Positions 51,972 through 61,454 of a stretch of DNA of 64,000 bases are shown here, one piece after another (positions within the stretch are counted from its first letter, which is position 1; each line of letters opens with the position of its first letter). The notes beneath the pieces were generated by a model. The model saw only the letters and a list, made by a program, of their open reading frames with translations, made no database searches and had not been told where the DNA came from. The DNA comes from DATFFO01 sp963744905. GTDB lineage: Bacteria; Actinomycetota; Acidimicrobiia; Spongiisociales; ZC4RG35. The DNA is taken from assembly GCA_963744905.1 (NCBI GenBank), contig CAVUUV010000007.1:124001-188000 (forward strand). The letters run 5' to 3'. The translations under genes were made by a program, and so were the position numbers.

Positions 51972-54575
51972 GTGAGCGGGATGGGCCGCTATGTGTTGGG
52001 TCTTCAGGAGATCGATCGGACACAGGTCGCGCTCGTGGGCGGTAAGGGAGCCCAGCTGGGGGAGCTCTCGCGGCTCGAAGGCATTTGCGTGCCGGCCGGC
52101 TTCTGCGTGACGACCGACGCCTACCGGAGGATCCTGGCGGAAACGCCCTCGATCGACCATCGCCTCGATCGGCTTTCGCGCCTCGACCCGGACGATCGGG
52201 CCGAGATCAGCCCGCTCAGCGCGGAGATCCGCACGATCCTCGAAGGCTTCGAGATGCCGGACGATCTGGCGGGGACTATCACGCGTTCGCTGGCTCGTCT
52301 TGGCGAGCAAAGCGCATATGCCGTTCGATCGAGCGCCACGGCAGAGGATTCGCCCACCGCTTCGTTCGCGGGCCAGCAGGACACGTACCTCAACGTGGTG
52401 GGACCGGCGGCGATCCTGCAAGACGTGAGCCGGTGCTGGGCCTCGCTCTTCACCGAGCGGGCCGTGACCTACCGCCTGCGGAACGGCTTCGACCACCGCA
52501 AGGTCCACATGGCCGTAGTCGTGCAGCATATGGTCTTCCCGCGGGTGGCCGGCATCCTCTTCACGGCCGACCCGGTCACGGGGAACCGGAAGGTGGCCAC
52601 CGTCGAGGCCGGCTTCGGGCTCGGCGAGGCTCTGGTCTCCGGCCTGGTGAACGGCGACGTCTACAGGGTGCGGGACGGCCAGGTCGTTGCCCGGACGGTC
52701 GCCGCCAAGCGGCTCGCCATCCTCGCCTCGCCGGCAGGGGGGACCCAGGAACACGCGATCGAGCCGGAGCGGCAGGAGCAGGCGGCGCTGACGGATGCAC
52801 AGGTCCTGCGGCTGGCGCAGCTGGGCCGCCGGATCGAGGCGCACTTCGGCCGCCCCCAGGACATCGAATGGTGCCTGGACGACGACGACTTCCAGATCGT
52901 CCAGAGCCGGCCGATCACCACGCTGTTTCCCGTCCCCGAAGCGGAGGACGAGGAGAACCACGTCTACATCTCCGTCGGTCATCAGCAGATGATGACCGAC
53001 CCGATGAAGCCCCTGGGACTGTCCTTCTGGCAGATGACCACCCCCCGGCCCATGGCCGAGGCAGGTGGGAGGCTGTTCGTCGACGTCACCCGGGCCCTGG
53101 CTTCGCCCGCCAGCCGCGCCAGCCTCCTGGGGCTTGTGGGGAGATCCGATCCGCTGATCAGGGACGCGCTGCAGACGGTCCTCGACCGTGATGACTTCAT
53201 CCCGTCGCTCCCGGATGATGAGGCCGGGGAGGCCCCGGCCGGGGGGGCGCCGGCCACGATCGAGACCGATCCGGCCATCGTCGCCGAGCTGATCGGGCGC
53301 AACCGGGACTCCGTCGCCGCCTTGAAGCGCGCCATTCGCACGAAGTCCGGACCGGCGCTGCTCGACTTCATCGCGGCGGACATCCAGGAACTGAGGCGGA
53401 TCCTGTTCGACCCGACAAGCTATCAGGCGATCATGGCGGGGATGGAGGCCACGTGGTGGCTCAACGACCAGTTGTACGCCTGGCTGGGCGAGAAGAATGC
53501 GGCCGACACGCTGACGCAATCCGTCCCCAACAACGTCACGTCGGAGATGGGGCTGGCACTCCTGGACGTGGCGGACGTGATCCGCCCGCATCCGGAGGTA
53601 GTGGATTTCCTACGGCATGTCGAGAACGAGGAATTCCTGAACGAGCTACCCAGGTTGGCGGGTGGGACGGAAGCGCGGGACGCCATCGGGGCCTGGCTCG
53701 ACGAGTACGGCATGCGCTGCGTCGGCGAGATCGATATCACGAGGCCGCGCTGGAGCGAACGTCCCACAACCCTCGTCCCTCTGATTCTGAGCAACATCAA
53801 GAACTTCGAGCCCGGCGCCGGCAAGCGGCGCTTCGAGCAAGGGCGGCGGGAGGCCCGGAAGAAGGAGGGAGAGCTGCTGGAGCGCTTGCGGGCGTTGCCG
53901 GACGGGGAGTCGAAGGCCGGGGAGGCCAAGCGGATGATCGACCGGGTCCGGACGTTCATCGGGTACCGGGAGTATCCGAAGTACGGCATGGTCAGCCGTT
54001 ACTTCGTCTACAAGCAGGCCTTGCTGGAAGAAGCCGAGCGCCTGGTGCAGGCCCACGTGGTCCGCGACAGGGAAGACATCTTCTACCTCACGTTCCATGA
54101 GCTTATGGACGTGGTCCGCACCAGCCGTGTGGATGACCAGCTGATCCGCCGCCGCAAGGAGGCGTTCAAGGTATATCAGGCGCTCACGCCACCCCGGGTA
54201 CTCACGTCTGATGGCGAGTCCATCGCCGGGGACTACCGACGCGACGACGTGCCGGCCGGGGCGCTGGTCGGCTTACCGGTATCCGCCGGGACCATCGAGG
54301 GACGGGCCCGCGTCATTCTGGACATGGCAGAGGCCGATCTCGAGCCCGGCGACATCCTGGTCACCGCCTACACGGATCCGAGCTGGTCGCCCCTGTTCGT
54401 GGCGATCAAGGGCCTGGTCACGGAAGTGGGGGGCCTGATGACCCATGGCGCAGTGATCGCACGGGAATACGGCCTTCCGGCCGTGGTGGGCGTGGAAAAT
54501 GCCACCCGGCTGATCAGGGATGGACAGCGGATCCGCGTCCACGGAACGAACGGATATGTGGAAATCCTGCCCTAG
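51972..54575 (+). CDS. rph: Rifamycin phosphotransferase (Rph) homologue
   Basis: 867 residues from GTG 51972 (GGAGAGG upstream), a length equal to characterised Rph enzymes. Domain order: ATP-grasp (ALVGGKGAQLGELSRLEGICVPAGFCVTTDA; YAVRSSATAEDSPTASFAGQQDTY; AGILFTADPVTGNRKV; DIEWCLDDDDFQIVQSRPITTLFP), substrate-binding domain (about 330-755) and the swivelling His domain, WSPLFVAIKGLVTEVGGLMTHGAVIAREYGLPAVVGVENAT. The family splits ATP to phosphorylate the ansa hydroxyl of rifamycins, giving AMP and phosphate. The palindromic rifamycin-associated element known from some actinomycete rph promoters was not seen upstream. Alternative: a related dikinase acting on another compound. Confidence 0.88.
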   Translation: MSGMGRYVLGLQEIDRTQVALVGGKGAQLGELSRLEGICVPAGFCVTTDAYRRILAETPSIDHRLDRLSRLDPDDRAEISPLSAEIRTILEGFEMPDDLAGTITRSLARLGEQSAYAVRSSATAEDSPTASFAGQQDTYLNVVGPAAILQDVSRCWASLFTERAVTYRLRNGFDHRKVHMAVVVQHMVFPRVAGILFTADPVTGNRKVATVEAGFGLGEALVSGLVNGDVYRVRDGQVVARTVAAKRLAILASPAGGTQEHAIEPERQEQAALTDAQVLRLAQLGRRIEAHFGRPQDIEWCLDDDDFQIVQSRPITTLFPVPEAEDEENHVYISVGHQQMMTDPMKPLGLSFWQMTTPRPMAEAGGRLFVDVTRALASPASRASLLGLVGRSDPLIRDALQTVLDRDDFIPSLPDDEAGEAPAGGAPATIETDPAIVAELIGRNRDSVAALKRAIRTKSGPALLDFIAADIQELRRILFDPTSYQAIMAGMEATWWLNDQLYAWLGEKNAADTLTQSVPNNVTSEMGLALLDVADVIRPHPEVVDFLRHVENEEFLNELPRLAGGTEARDAIGAWLDEYGMRCVGEIDITRPRWSERPTTLVPLILSNIKNFEPGAGKRRFEQGRREARKKEGELLERLRALPDGESKAGEAKRMIDRVRTFIGYREYPKYGMVSRYFVYKQALLEEAERLVQAHVVRDREDIFYLTFHELMDVVRTSRVDDQLIRRRKEAFKVYQALTPPRVLTSDGESIAGDYRRDDVPAGALVGLPVSAGTIEGRARVILDMAEADLEPGDILVTAYTDPSWSPLFVAIKGLVTEVGGLMTHGAVIAREYGLPAVVGVENATRLIRDGQRIRVHGTNGYVEILP

Positions 54576-54740
54576 TGGTGTCGTTGGACAAACGCACGTC
54601 ACCCGGTTTGGCGACCATGCAACACCACTCGCTGGGTTCTCGGTCCCGCCACCTCGGCCTCGCGTGCTGGCGCGCCGGAGAGCCAATCCGGCAACGGCAT
54701 CAAGCCAACAGGCTCCCGGTCGGGGCGTCTCCCGCCTCGA

Positions 54741-55040
54741 TCAGCCGCCGAACCAGCCCTTGACGGCGCCGAAGTTGGGTGCCCATCCCACACCCCACAC
54801 CTTGGAGGAGACGACTGGGCCATCGGGGTTCCAGTACGTATCGCGGAAACGCTGGGCGGTTGGCATTCGGAAGTCGTAGGGGACGAGGTCGCCCACCTTG
54901 CCGTGCCAGGTCCGCTTCTCGGCCGGCTTGCGTAACTCCTGGACGATGGCGATCACACCGATGATCGCCAGGATCAGCCTCCAGATGTTCCGGAGGGGGC
55001 GCGTCTTCTTCTGCTTCTGCTTGGTCTGCTCTTCTTCCAT
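54741..55040 (-). CDS. Small DUF5808-type membrane-associated protein
   Basis: 99 residues from ATG 55040, overlapping by 1 bp the stop of the PQ-loop gene. A basic N-terminus (KQKQKKTRPLRNIW) precedes one membrane helix (LILAIIGVIAIVQEL) and a conserved-looking C-terminal domain with RDTYWNPDGPVVSSKVWGVGWAPNFG, characteristic of DUF5808. No function is known for the family. It is the last gene of a three-gene operon. Confidence 0.8.
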   Translation of the reverse strand: MEEEQTKQKQKKTRPLRNIWRLILAIIGVIAIVQELRKPAEKRTWHGKVGDLVPYDFRMPTAQRFRDTYWNPDGPVVSSKVWGVGWAPNFGAVKGWFGG

Positions 55041-55660
55041 CACCCACAGGGTACCCAAGATCGAGGACCACCCTTTGCGGGACGGGCCACGGCGAAGTAG
55101 CGGCCCAACATGAGTGCAGAAGTGGTGACGTAGGTGACGGCGAAGATCATGATCGGGAGGTCCCCGTGGAACCACCCGTAGTAGCCCCACAGAGCTCCTT
55201 CGCTGCCGGCGATCCACCAGGTGGCGGGGGAGATGCCACTGGGTAGCCTGGTGCGGTAGGCGGTGAAGAGGGCCGGTGCCACCTGCAGAAACTGGGCGAA
55301 CCCGAGCACCGTGCCCAGGGCGAGCCATCCGCCTGCCCAGGTGAGCACCACGAGGATGACGCTCCATACGACCCCCCGGAGGAGCGGCATACCCGGGTCG
55401 GTCCCGGCCCGCCGCAGGGCCCACAGCACGACGCCGTAGAAGACGACCATCAGCGTGGTGGAGATGGAAGCGGGCCACAGGCCCTGGTGGACCAGGTAGA
55501 CCGACCAGGCGGCATTGGTGACCCCGCCGATGGCGGGCCATGTCGCCGACACGCCGGCCGGGTCGACCGTGCGCACCAGCTTGAGGATCTGGGGGATCAG
55601 GGAAACGGCGGCCAGGACCGTGGCGGCTATCAGCGCCACGGCAGCCAGATTGCCCGACAT
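55040..55660 (-). CDS. PQ-loop (SWEET/SemiSWEET-like) membrane protein
   Basis: 206 residues from ATG 55660. About seven hydrophobic segments, with PQ-loop motifs SLIPQILKLVRTVDPAGVSATW (about residues 20-41) and QVAPALFTAYRTRLPSGISPATWW (about 130-153). The two repeats give a SWEET-like layout. Such proteins mediate passive sugar or amino-acid movement, though most bacterial members are untested. Both ends overlap neighbours by 1 bp, making a tight operon with the TIGR03085-like and DUF5808 genes. Confidence 0.85.
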   Translation of the reverse strand: MSGNLAAVALIAATVLAAVSLIPQILKLVRTVDPAGVSATWPAIGGVTNAAWSVYLVHQGLWPASISTTLMVVFYGVVLWALRRAGTDPGMPLLRGVVWSVILVVLTWAGGWLALGTVLGFAQFLQVAPALFTAYRTRLPSGISPATWWIAGSEGALWGYYGWFHGDLPIMIFAVTYVTTSALMLGRYFAVARPAKGGPRSWVPCG

Positions 55661-56283
55661 CAGATGGCCAGGGGCGCCTCGGCGAGCGTCGACGCCGCCC
55701 CGGGGTCGCCTCCCAGAGCCACCTGAGCCGCCGACCTTCTTCCGGTCAGGTACAGGACCAGGTCGCCCGGTGGTCCATCGAGCCGGGCGCGAGGCTCGGG
55801 ACCATGTGTGTAGATGGTCTCGCCCTCTACCACCAGTTCCACGCCGACCGGCACGTTGCGGAGGTACGCCGGCGCCGAGTTGCGAACCAGTCGGGTCAGG
55901 GTGCGGTCCAGATCCGGCCGGTCGGCCCGGGGACCGCGGCCGTTGGCGCGCCGGACGTCCTCGTGGTGGATGTAGTACTCGTGCAGCTGCAGCCCGGCCG
56001 GGACCGGTCGCCACCAGATCGGGGGTCCCTTTCGGATCGCACCCACCAGCTTGTCCAGGCTCTTGCGCCTGCGGCGTTTTCTGGCTGCCTCCATCACTGC
56101 TGCGAAGGCGCCTCCCCACACCAGGCCGGGCGTCGCCCAGATGTCGTGTTCACGGGCAACCAGGTGGGCGGCGAGGTCGATCACGGTCCATCCCGTGTCG
56201 AGAGTCGGAGCGTCTGGTCCGAGTTCGAGCATGAGGTCACATAGCTCACTTCGTTCTCGTGCGGCCAGCTCTGCGGCGCTCAT
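55660..56283 (-). CDS. TIGR03085-like protein of the mycothiol-dependent maleylpyruvate isomerase (DinB-like) superfamily
   Basis: 207 residues from ATG 56283. The superfamily's metal-binding His are seen in WTVIDLAAHLVAREHD (about residues 32-47) and LQLHEYYIHHEDVRRANG (about 118-135), followed by a C-terminal sterol-carrier-like half (DGPPGDLVLYLTGRRSAAQV). Relatives use mycothiol as a cofactor, consistent with an actinobacterium. Substrate is unknown. It heads a three-gene leftward operon and lies 35 bp from the hutF stop, so it may be read through from the hut genes. Confidence 0.85.
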   Translation of the reverse strand: MSAAELAARERSELCDLMLELGPDAPTLDTGWTVIDLAAHLVAREHDIWATPGLVWGGAFAAVMEAARKRRRRKSLDKLVGAIRKGPPIWWRPVPAGLQLHEYYIHHEDVRRANGRGPRADRPDLDRTLTRLVRNSAPAYLRNVPVGVELVVEGETIYTHGPEPRARLDGPPGDLVLYLTGRRSAAQVALGGDPGAASTLAEAPLAI

Positions 56284-56318
56284 AAGGATGCCAGGGTAGA
56301 GGCCGAGGCCCGTAAGGG

Positions 56319-57554
56319 TCAGCGCCCGACCATGTACCGTCCTCCCATCACCACTGCACACACGTCGGCAGCCGTGGCGGCGAATATCAGGCCGGCAGGT
56401 TCCACGCCGGCGGTGCGGGGCGAGTTCATATTGACCGCCACCATGTCTGCCCGGGCTCCTGCCACCAGCCCGGCAGGCTCGGGGCGTCCGATGGCGGCGG
56501 GGGTCCCCAGCCCGGCCGCCACCAGATCCGGTTCCTCGTGGGTCCCGGTGGTTCGGGTGACGAGACGCTGGTGCAGCTCGAGAGACGCCATCTCTGTGAA
56601 AGGGTCGATCACCGCCTGGGAGTCGGAGCCGATGGTGAGGGGGACGGCGGCTCCGGCCAGGGTGGCGGTGGGCCCGATCCCGTCGGCCAGCCACCGTTCG
56701 GTCGTGGGGCAGATCGCGGCGCCGGCTCCCGACCCGGCCAGTAGCGCCACGTCGGTCTGATCGAGGTGAGTGGCGTGCACGACGGTGGTGTCGGGTCCGA
56801 GAACGCCGGCGTCCGCCAGCACCCGGGTGGGACTGGCACCGTAGGCCTGGCGACAGGCGTCGTTCTCCGCCGGTTGTTCCGACAGGTGGACGTGGAGGGG
56901 TCGTCCCGCCGACCACGCAGCCACGACCGATGCCGATGCCGGATCCACCGCCCTGATCGAGTGGATCGCCGCTCCCGCCACCACTCCCTGCGGGGGTCGC
57001 CACCGCGACGCCCGTTCGACCCAGGCATGGGCGTCAGGGTCGGCGAAGCGTCGCTGCACCCCTTCGGGGGGCCGACCGAATCCCCCCGACAGATAGCAGG
57101 TATTCAGAAGGGTGAGCCCGATCCCGGCCTCGACCGCGGCGTCGGCCAGGGCGTCGGCCATGACGTTGGGGTCGTCGTAGGGCGTTCCATCGGGCTGATG
57201 ATGCAGGTAGTGGAACTCGACCACGGTCCCATACCCCGCCGCCACCATTTCCCGGAACGCAGCCACGGCAACCCGGCGATAGGAGTCTGGATCCAACTGG
57301 GCCGCCACCTCGTACATGACGTCGCGCCAGGACCAGAAGTCTCCCCTTCCGGTGATCCCTCGCAGCAGTCGATGGAAGGCGTGGGAGTGAGTGTTGGCGA
57401 AGGCGGGGAAGACGGCCCCTTCCAGCGTCTCGGCTCCGGTCTGAGTCGACCCGTTGGTGGACACCGAGACGATGCGGTCTCCCCGGGTCTCGACCACCAC
57501 GTCCTGCTCCCAACCGGTCGGGGTGCGGGCCCATTGGCAATGCCAGCGAGTCAC
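56319..57554 (-). CDS. hutF: Formimidoylglutamate deiminase
   Basis: 411 residues from GTG 57554. Amidohydrolase metal ligands: FANTHSHAFHRLLRG (HxH, about residues 56-60), HVHLSEQPAEND (His, about 225), VVHATHLDQTD (His) and TIGSDSQAVIDP (Asp). The N-terminal WxCxWAR-type opening and the FHRLLRG segment identify HutF, which turns N-formimino-glutamate into N-formyl-glutamate in the five-step histidine degradation branch. hutU lies 10 bp upstream. hutH, hutI and hutG are not in the window. Confidence 0.93.
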   Translation of the reverse strand: MTRWHCQWARTPTGWEQDVVVETRGDRIVSVSTNGSTQTGAETLEGAVFPAFANTHSHAFHRLLRGITGRGDFWSWRDVMYEVAAQLDPDSYRRVAVAAFREMVAAGYGTVVEFHYLHHQPDGTPYDDPNVMADALADAAVEAGIGLTLLNTCYLSGGFGRPPEGVQRRFADPDAHAWVERASRWRPPQGVVAGAAIHSIRAVDPASASVVAAWSAGRPLHVHLSEQPAENDACRQAYGASPTRVLADAGVLGPDTTVVHATHLDQTDVALLAGSGAGAAICPTTERWLADGIGPTATLAGAAVPLTIGSDSQAVIDPFTEMASLELHQRLVTRTTGTHEEPDLVAAGLGTPAAIGRPEPAGLVAGARADMVAVNMNSPRTAGVEPAGLIFAATAADVCAVVMGGRYMVGR

Positions 57555-57564
57555 GTCGGCGAGC

Positions 57565-59221
57565 TCATGCCATGGGGAGGTCGAGTCCCCGCTCGGCTGC
57601 GACGGTCCGGGCCCTGGGATAGCCGGCGTCGGCGTGGCGCATGACGCCGGTACCCGGATCGTTGGTCAGCACCAGTTCCAGCCGGAGAGCGGCCTCGTCG
57701 GTGCCGTCGGCCACCACCTGGGCCCCGGCATGGATCGAGTTGCCTATGCCGACTCCGCCCCCGTGGTGGACCGCCACCCAGGCCGCTCCCGACGCCGTGT
57801 TGAGCAAGGCATTGAGGATGGGCCAGTCGGCGATGGCGTCTGATCCGTCGGCCATGGATTCCGTTTCCCGATAGGGCGAGGCGACCGATCCTGCATCGAG
57901 GTGATCGCGTCCGATGACGATGGGAGCCTTGATCGACCCCGATCTGACCAGGTCGTTGAAGGCCAGGCCGGCCAGATGGCGCTCCTTGTACCCCAGCCAG
58001 CAGATGCGGGCGGGGAGACCCTGGAAGTGAACCTTGTCCCGGGCCAACTCGAGCCAGCGGCGCAGACCCGGCTTGTCACCGAACAGCTCGAGCAACGCAC
58101 GATCTGTGGCGGCGATGTCATCGGGATCACCCGACAACGCCACCCATCGGAACGGTCCCATCCCCTCACAGAAGAGGTCGCGTATATAGGCGGGCACGAA
58201 CCCCGGATAGGCGAAGGCCTCCCCGAATCCGGCCGTCTGAGCCTCGCCGCGCAGATTGTTGCCGTAATCGAACACCTCGGCCCCGGCTCGAGCGAATCCC
58301 ACCATCGCCTCGCAATGGGCGGCCATCGACTCCCGGGCGGCCTTGATGTAGGTGTCGGGATCGGATTGGCGCAGATCGGCGGCCTCCTCGGGGTCGTAGC
58401 CACGAGGTATGTAGCCGTACAAGGGGTCGTGGGCGGAGGTCTGGTCGGTGACGATGTCGACCGGCGCCTCTCGGGCCAGCAACTCGGGGAACACGTCGGC
58501 GGCATTCCCCTCCAGTCCGATGGAGAGGGGGCGGCGGTCGCGGCGGGCCGTCTCCGCCCGGGCCAGGGCGTCATCGAGGTCGTCGGCCACCTCGTCCAGG
58601 TAACCCGTCTCCAGCCGGCGCCGGATTCGCTCGGGATCGACCTCGACGCAGATCACCACTCCTCCGTTCATGGTCACCGCCAGAGGCTGGGCCCCTCCCA
58701 TGCCCCCCAGGCCGGCGGTGAGTGTGACGGTCCCGGCCAGGGAGCCCTCGAAGCGCTTCTCGGCTATGGCGAGGAAGGTCTGGTAGGTGCCCTGGAGAAT
58801 CCCCTGGGTGCCGATATAGATCCACGAGCCGGCCGTCATCTGCCCGTACATGATCAGTCCGGCCTCCTCCAGTTCCCAGAACTTCTCCAGCGTGGCCCAG
58901 CGCGGGACCAGCAGGGAGTTGGCGATGAGGACCCGCGGTGCCATCTCGTGGGTGCGGAAGACCCCGACCGGCTTGCCCGACTGGACCAACAGGGTGTGGT
59001 CGTTGGGGAGCCTCTCCAGCGTCCTGACGATGGCTGTCCAGCGCCTCGATCGAGCGGGCCGCCTTGCCCCGGCCCCCGTATACCACCAGCCGTTCGGGGT
59101 CCTCGGCTACTTCCGGGTCGAGGTTGTTGAGCAGGCAACGCAGAGCCGCCTCCTGCAGCCACCCGGGCGTGTGGAGCTCCCTGCCATGTGGAGCGTGCAA
59201 CGGAAAGCTGAGATCGATCAT
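57565..59221 (-). pseudogene. hutU: Urocanate hydratase with a single frameshift
   Basis: The N-terminal 62 codons from ATG 59221 (MIDLSFPLHAPHGRELHTPGW; VVYGGRGKAARSIEALDS) and the remaining 490 codons (TLLVQSGKPVGVFRTHEMAPRVLIANS onward; GLGGMGGAQPLAVTMNGG for NAD binding; DQTSAHDPLYGY; DYGNNLRGEA; VHHGGGVGIGNSIHAG) lie in different frames. One surplus base near 59034-59036 separates them, outside any long homopolymer. With it corrected the enzyme would be complete (about 551 residues). It hydrates urocanate to imidazolonepropionate. Either a sequencing error or a recent inactivating mutation; the sequence is otherwise undecayed. Confidence 0.9.
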
Positions 59222-59262
59222 GAACCGCAGGCTACGCGCCCTTGCCGGGGGGCGGGGCAAGG

Positions 59263-59294
59263 GAGAGTGGGGCCCCGATCGAGGCCCCACTCTC
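59263..59294. terminator. 12-bp perfect stem-loop between the exported protease and hutU
   Basis: GAGAGTGGGGCC (59263-59274) pairs exactly with GGCCCCACTCTC (59283-59294) around an 8-nt loop, 29 bp after the protease stop and 42 bp before the hutU start. It most likely ends the leftward protease transcript, leaving a short leader for hutU. Confidence 0.75.
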
Positions 59295-59322
59295 ACTCAC
59301 TGTGGTCTAGGACGCTCGGCGG

Positions 59323-60444
59323 TCACTGCCAGGGTGAGTCTCCGTAAGGATGGGAGCCCCAGCCTCCGCCTCCGAGGCCCTGGTTGAGCCAGTCCTGGTC
59401 CTCGGGCTGATCGAGGCGATAACCTCCCCCGGTCCCCTTGCAGTTCTGGTTGAGCCCAAACGACGTGACGGCGGCGAAATCACCGGAGGCGTCGAAGATC
59501 GGACCACCCGAGTCCCCGAAACAGGTGCCACCGATGTGGGCCTGGCCCGGGCTGTTGGAGAAGAGCAGCGACGTGTCGTAAGGGAAGGTCGGGCCATAGC
59601 CCAGCACCCCGGTGGCGTCGATGACCATCAGCCCATCGGCGTAGTAGCGCTGATCTTCCTCTCCGGCGGCGTAGTTGGGCTCGAAGAAGGGGACGATCTC
59701 ACGCAACCCGTAGCCGACGGCGGTGAAGCGATCCTTGGCCTTGTAGCGGCCACCGCCGGGGGCCTCGTACTTATCGAGTGCTCCGAGGTCGACCAGGTTG
59801 GGGTAGGGGCCCGATGGCACGCTCTCGCCGGTCCCGGGTTCCAGGGCCACCACGCCGAGATCGAACAACAGGAAGGCGGCGTCGTTGTAGAACGGGGTGG
59901 GCCACGCCGTGCCGCGGATCCAATCCGTGGCATCGGGGCCGTCGAGCCAGGCTTCCCGATCCAAGAACCGGTCGTCGTTGGTGTTGTCGTCTGGCCCGGT
60001 GGTGTCGTCCGGGTTGTCGAAGTAGTCGGTGCTGGGTGGGAAGCCGTCGTAATTCGGCTCCTGGGAGAAGTTGACCCAGACGTCGGTACCGCCGGCCCCG
60101 TTATCCGACACTCCATCGTCATTGGTGTCGACCAGGGGGCTGGGCATGTCGGGATCGGCCAGCGTCGAGTGGAGGCCGTCGCCCACCGCAAACGTGCAGT
60201 GGCCCGCAGTGACGACGACGTTGTCATCGATCAACGTCCCGGTGCAGTTGAACCAAGCACCCGGATCCTCCGGCCCGAAGCGCGGATCGATCGCAGTTGG
60301 GACGTAGAACAGCAACTGTCCGACGTAGGGGTATGTGGCGGCGTTGCCGGTGCCGTCGGGCGTTCCGTCGGTGATCGCCAGAGCAGGCACCGCCAGCGCT
60401 CCGACCATGACCACGACGAGCAGTCCTATCAGCTTCCTCTTCAT
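59323..60444 (-). CDS. Exported trypsin-like serine protease
   Basis: 373 residues from ATG 60444, with a strong GAGGAGG site. Signal peptide MKRKLIGLLVVVMVGALAVPALA. Chymotrypsin-fold triad: TAGHC (His, about residue 90), NDAAFLLFDLG (Asp, about 205) and GTCFGDSGGPIFD (Ser, about 325). A 90-residue Asp/Gly/Pro-rich insertion between His and Asp (VDTNDDGVSDNG; NPDDTTGPDDNTNDD) looks like calcium-binding loops. It is secreted and probably processed. It is a single-gene unit with its own terminator. Confidence 0.92.
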   Translation of the reverse strand: MKRKLIGLLVVVMVGALAVPALAITDGTPDGTGNAATYPYVGQLLFYVPTAIDPRFGPEDPGAWFNCTGTLIDDNVVVTAGHCTFAVGDGLHSTLADPDMPSPLVDTNDDGVSDNGAGGTDVWVNFSQEPNYDGFPPSTDYFDNPDDTTGPDDNTNDDRFLDREAWLDGPDATDWIRGTAWPTPFYNDAAFLLFDLGVVALEPGTGESVPSGPYPNLVDLGALDKYEAPGGGRYKAKDRFTAVGYGLREIVPFFEPNYAAGEEDQRYYADGLMVIDATGVLGYGPTFPYDTSLLFSNSPGQAHIGGTCFGDSGGPIFDASGDFAAVTSFGLNQNCKGTGGGYRLDQPEDQDWLNQGLGGGGWGSHPYGDSPWQ

Positions 60445-60641
60445 ATGTGACCTCCTCGATCTTGCCTCGTCCGCCGGTGACTCCGGCGTGTCTTCTCTGA
60501 ACACTCTAAGTGACGAGAGCCCGTCCTGGAGGCGAAGGCGGGACGACAACTCAACTTTCGGTTTGTCGCCGAACTCACTGCCTTGTCTGGATAGTGACAC
60601 CCCGAGCCCCAGCAAGGGCGGCCCGCTCCGGATGGGTGATC
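60445..60641. promoter_or_regulatory. Promoter-containing region before the exported protease
   Basis: About 200 bp between the ABC permease stop and the protease start. No gene is supported. It must carry the protease promoter and the ABC operon's end; I see no strong hairpin or consensus. Confidence 0.35.
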
Positions 60642-61454
60642 TCAGGTGAGGAGCAGCTTGGCCAGCCTGACCCGGGTGATCGCCAGACCGATCAGACCCA
60701 TGATCAGCAAGAAGGCGGCGTGTCCCAGCATCGACCAATCCGTCACACCCAGCACGAAGCCCCGGATCAGTTCGACACCGTGATAGAGGGGCGAGATCCG
60801 GGCGATGTTCTGGAGCAGAGGGGGATAGACGTCGAGGGGATAGAACGTGGCCGAGAACAGGAACAGGGGCAGGGTGACCAGGTTGACCAGGTCGAAATCC
60901 TGCCAGCCCTTCATCCAGGTGGTGGCCGCCATCCCGCAGGCGCTGAAGGCAAAGCCCAACAGGACCGCGGTGGGTAGGACGAGCGGCCACAGCCAGCCCC
61001 GGGTGAGGCCCATCGCCAGGAGAACGACCAGGAAGCCAACGGCGTAGAGCAAACCCCGAATCAGGCACCAGGAGATCTCCCCGACTGCGATGTCCATGGG
61101 CTTCATGGGGGTTGTGAGCATCCCGTCGTAGACCTTGCCGAACTTGAGTTTGAAGAAGATGTTCATGGTCGACTCGTAGACGGCCCCGTTCATCGCCGAA
61201 GAGGCCAGCAGGGCCGGTGCCACGAACATCGTGTAGGTGACGGGTTTGCCACCCGGGCCGACAACATCGCCCACCAGTGCTCCCAGGCCCACGCCGATCG
61301 AGAAGAGGTAGAACACGGGTTCGAAGAACCCCGAGAAGATGATCGTCCAGCTACGCCGGTAGACCAGCAGGTTGCGCTCCAGGAGGCGGTGGGCGCGCAG
61401 GCCCCCCAGGACGGCCGGAGGAGTGATGCGGATCGGTGCCGCCTGTGATGTCAT
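60642..61454 (-). CDS. ABC-2 type transporter permease (NodJ/DrrB-like)
   Basis: 270 residues from ATG 61454. About six helices with the ABC-2 family blocks RSWTIIFSGFFEPVFYLFSIGVGLG, FKLKFGKVYDGMLTTPMKPMDIAVGE and PLFLFSATFYPLDVYPPLLQNIARISPLYHGVELIRG. It pairs with the second permease, whose stop overlaps this start by 4 bp. NodJ/DrrB-like systems export lipids, polysaccharides or hydrophobic drugs. Confidence 0.9.
   Translation of the reverse strand: MTSQAAPIRITPPAVLGGLRAHRLLERNLLVYRRSWTIIFSGFFEPVFYLFSIGVGLGALVGDVVGPGGKPVTYTMFVAPALLASSAMNGAVYESTMNIFFKLKFGKVYDGMLTTPMKPMDIAVGEISWCLIRGLLYAVGFLVVLLAMGLTRGWLWPLVLPTAVLLGFAFSACGMAATTWMKGWQDFDLVNLVTLPLFLFSATFYPLDVYPPLLQNIARISPLYHGVELIRGFVLGVTDWSMLGHAAFLLIMGLIGLAITRVRLAKLLLT

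Noticed and set aside
51201..53591. Long minus-strand open frame opposite the M23 and rph genes.
   Set aside because: Antisense shadow of two strongly supported genes; the translation shows no domain.
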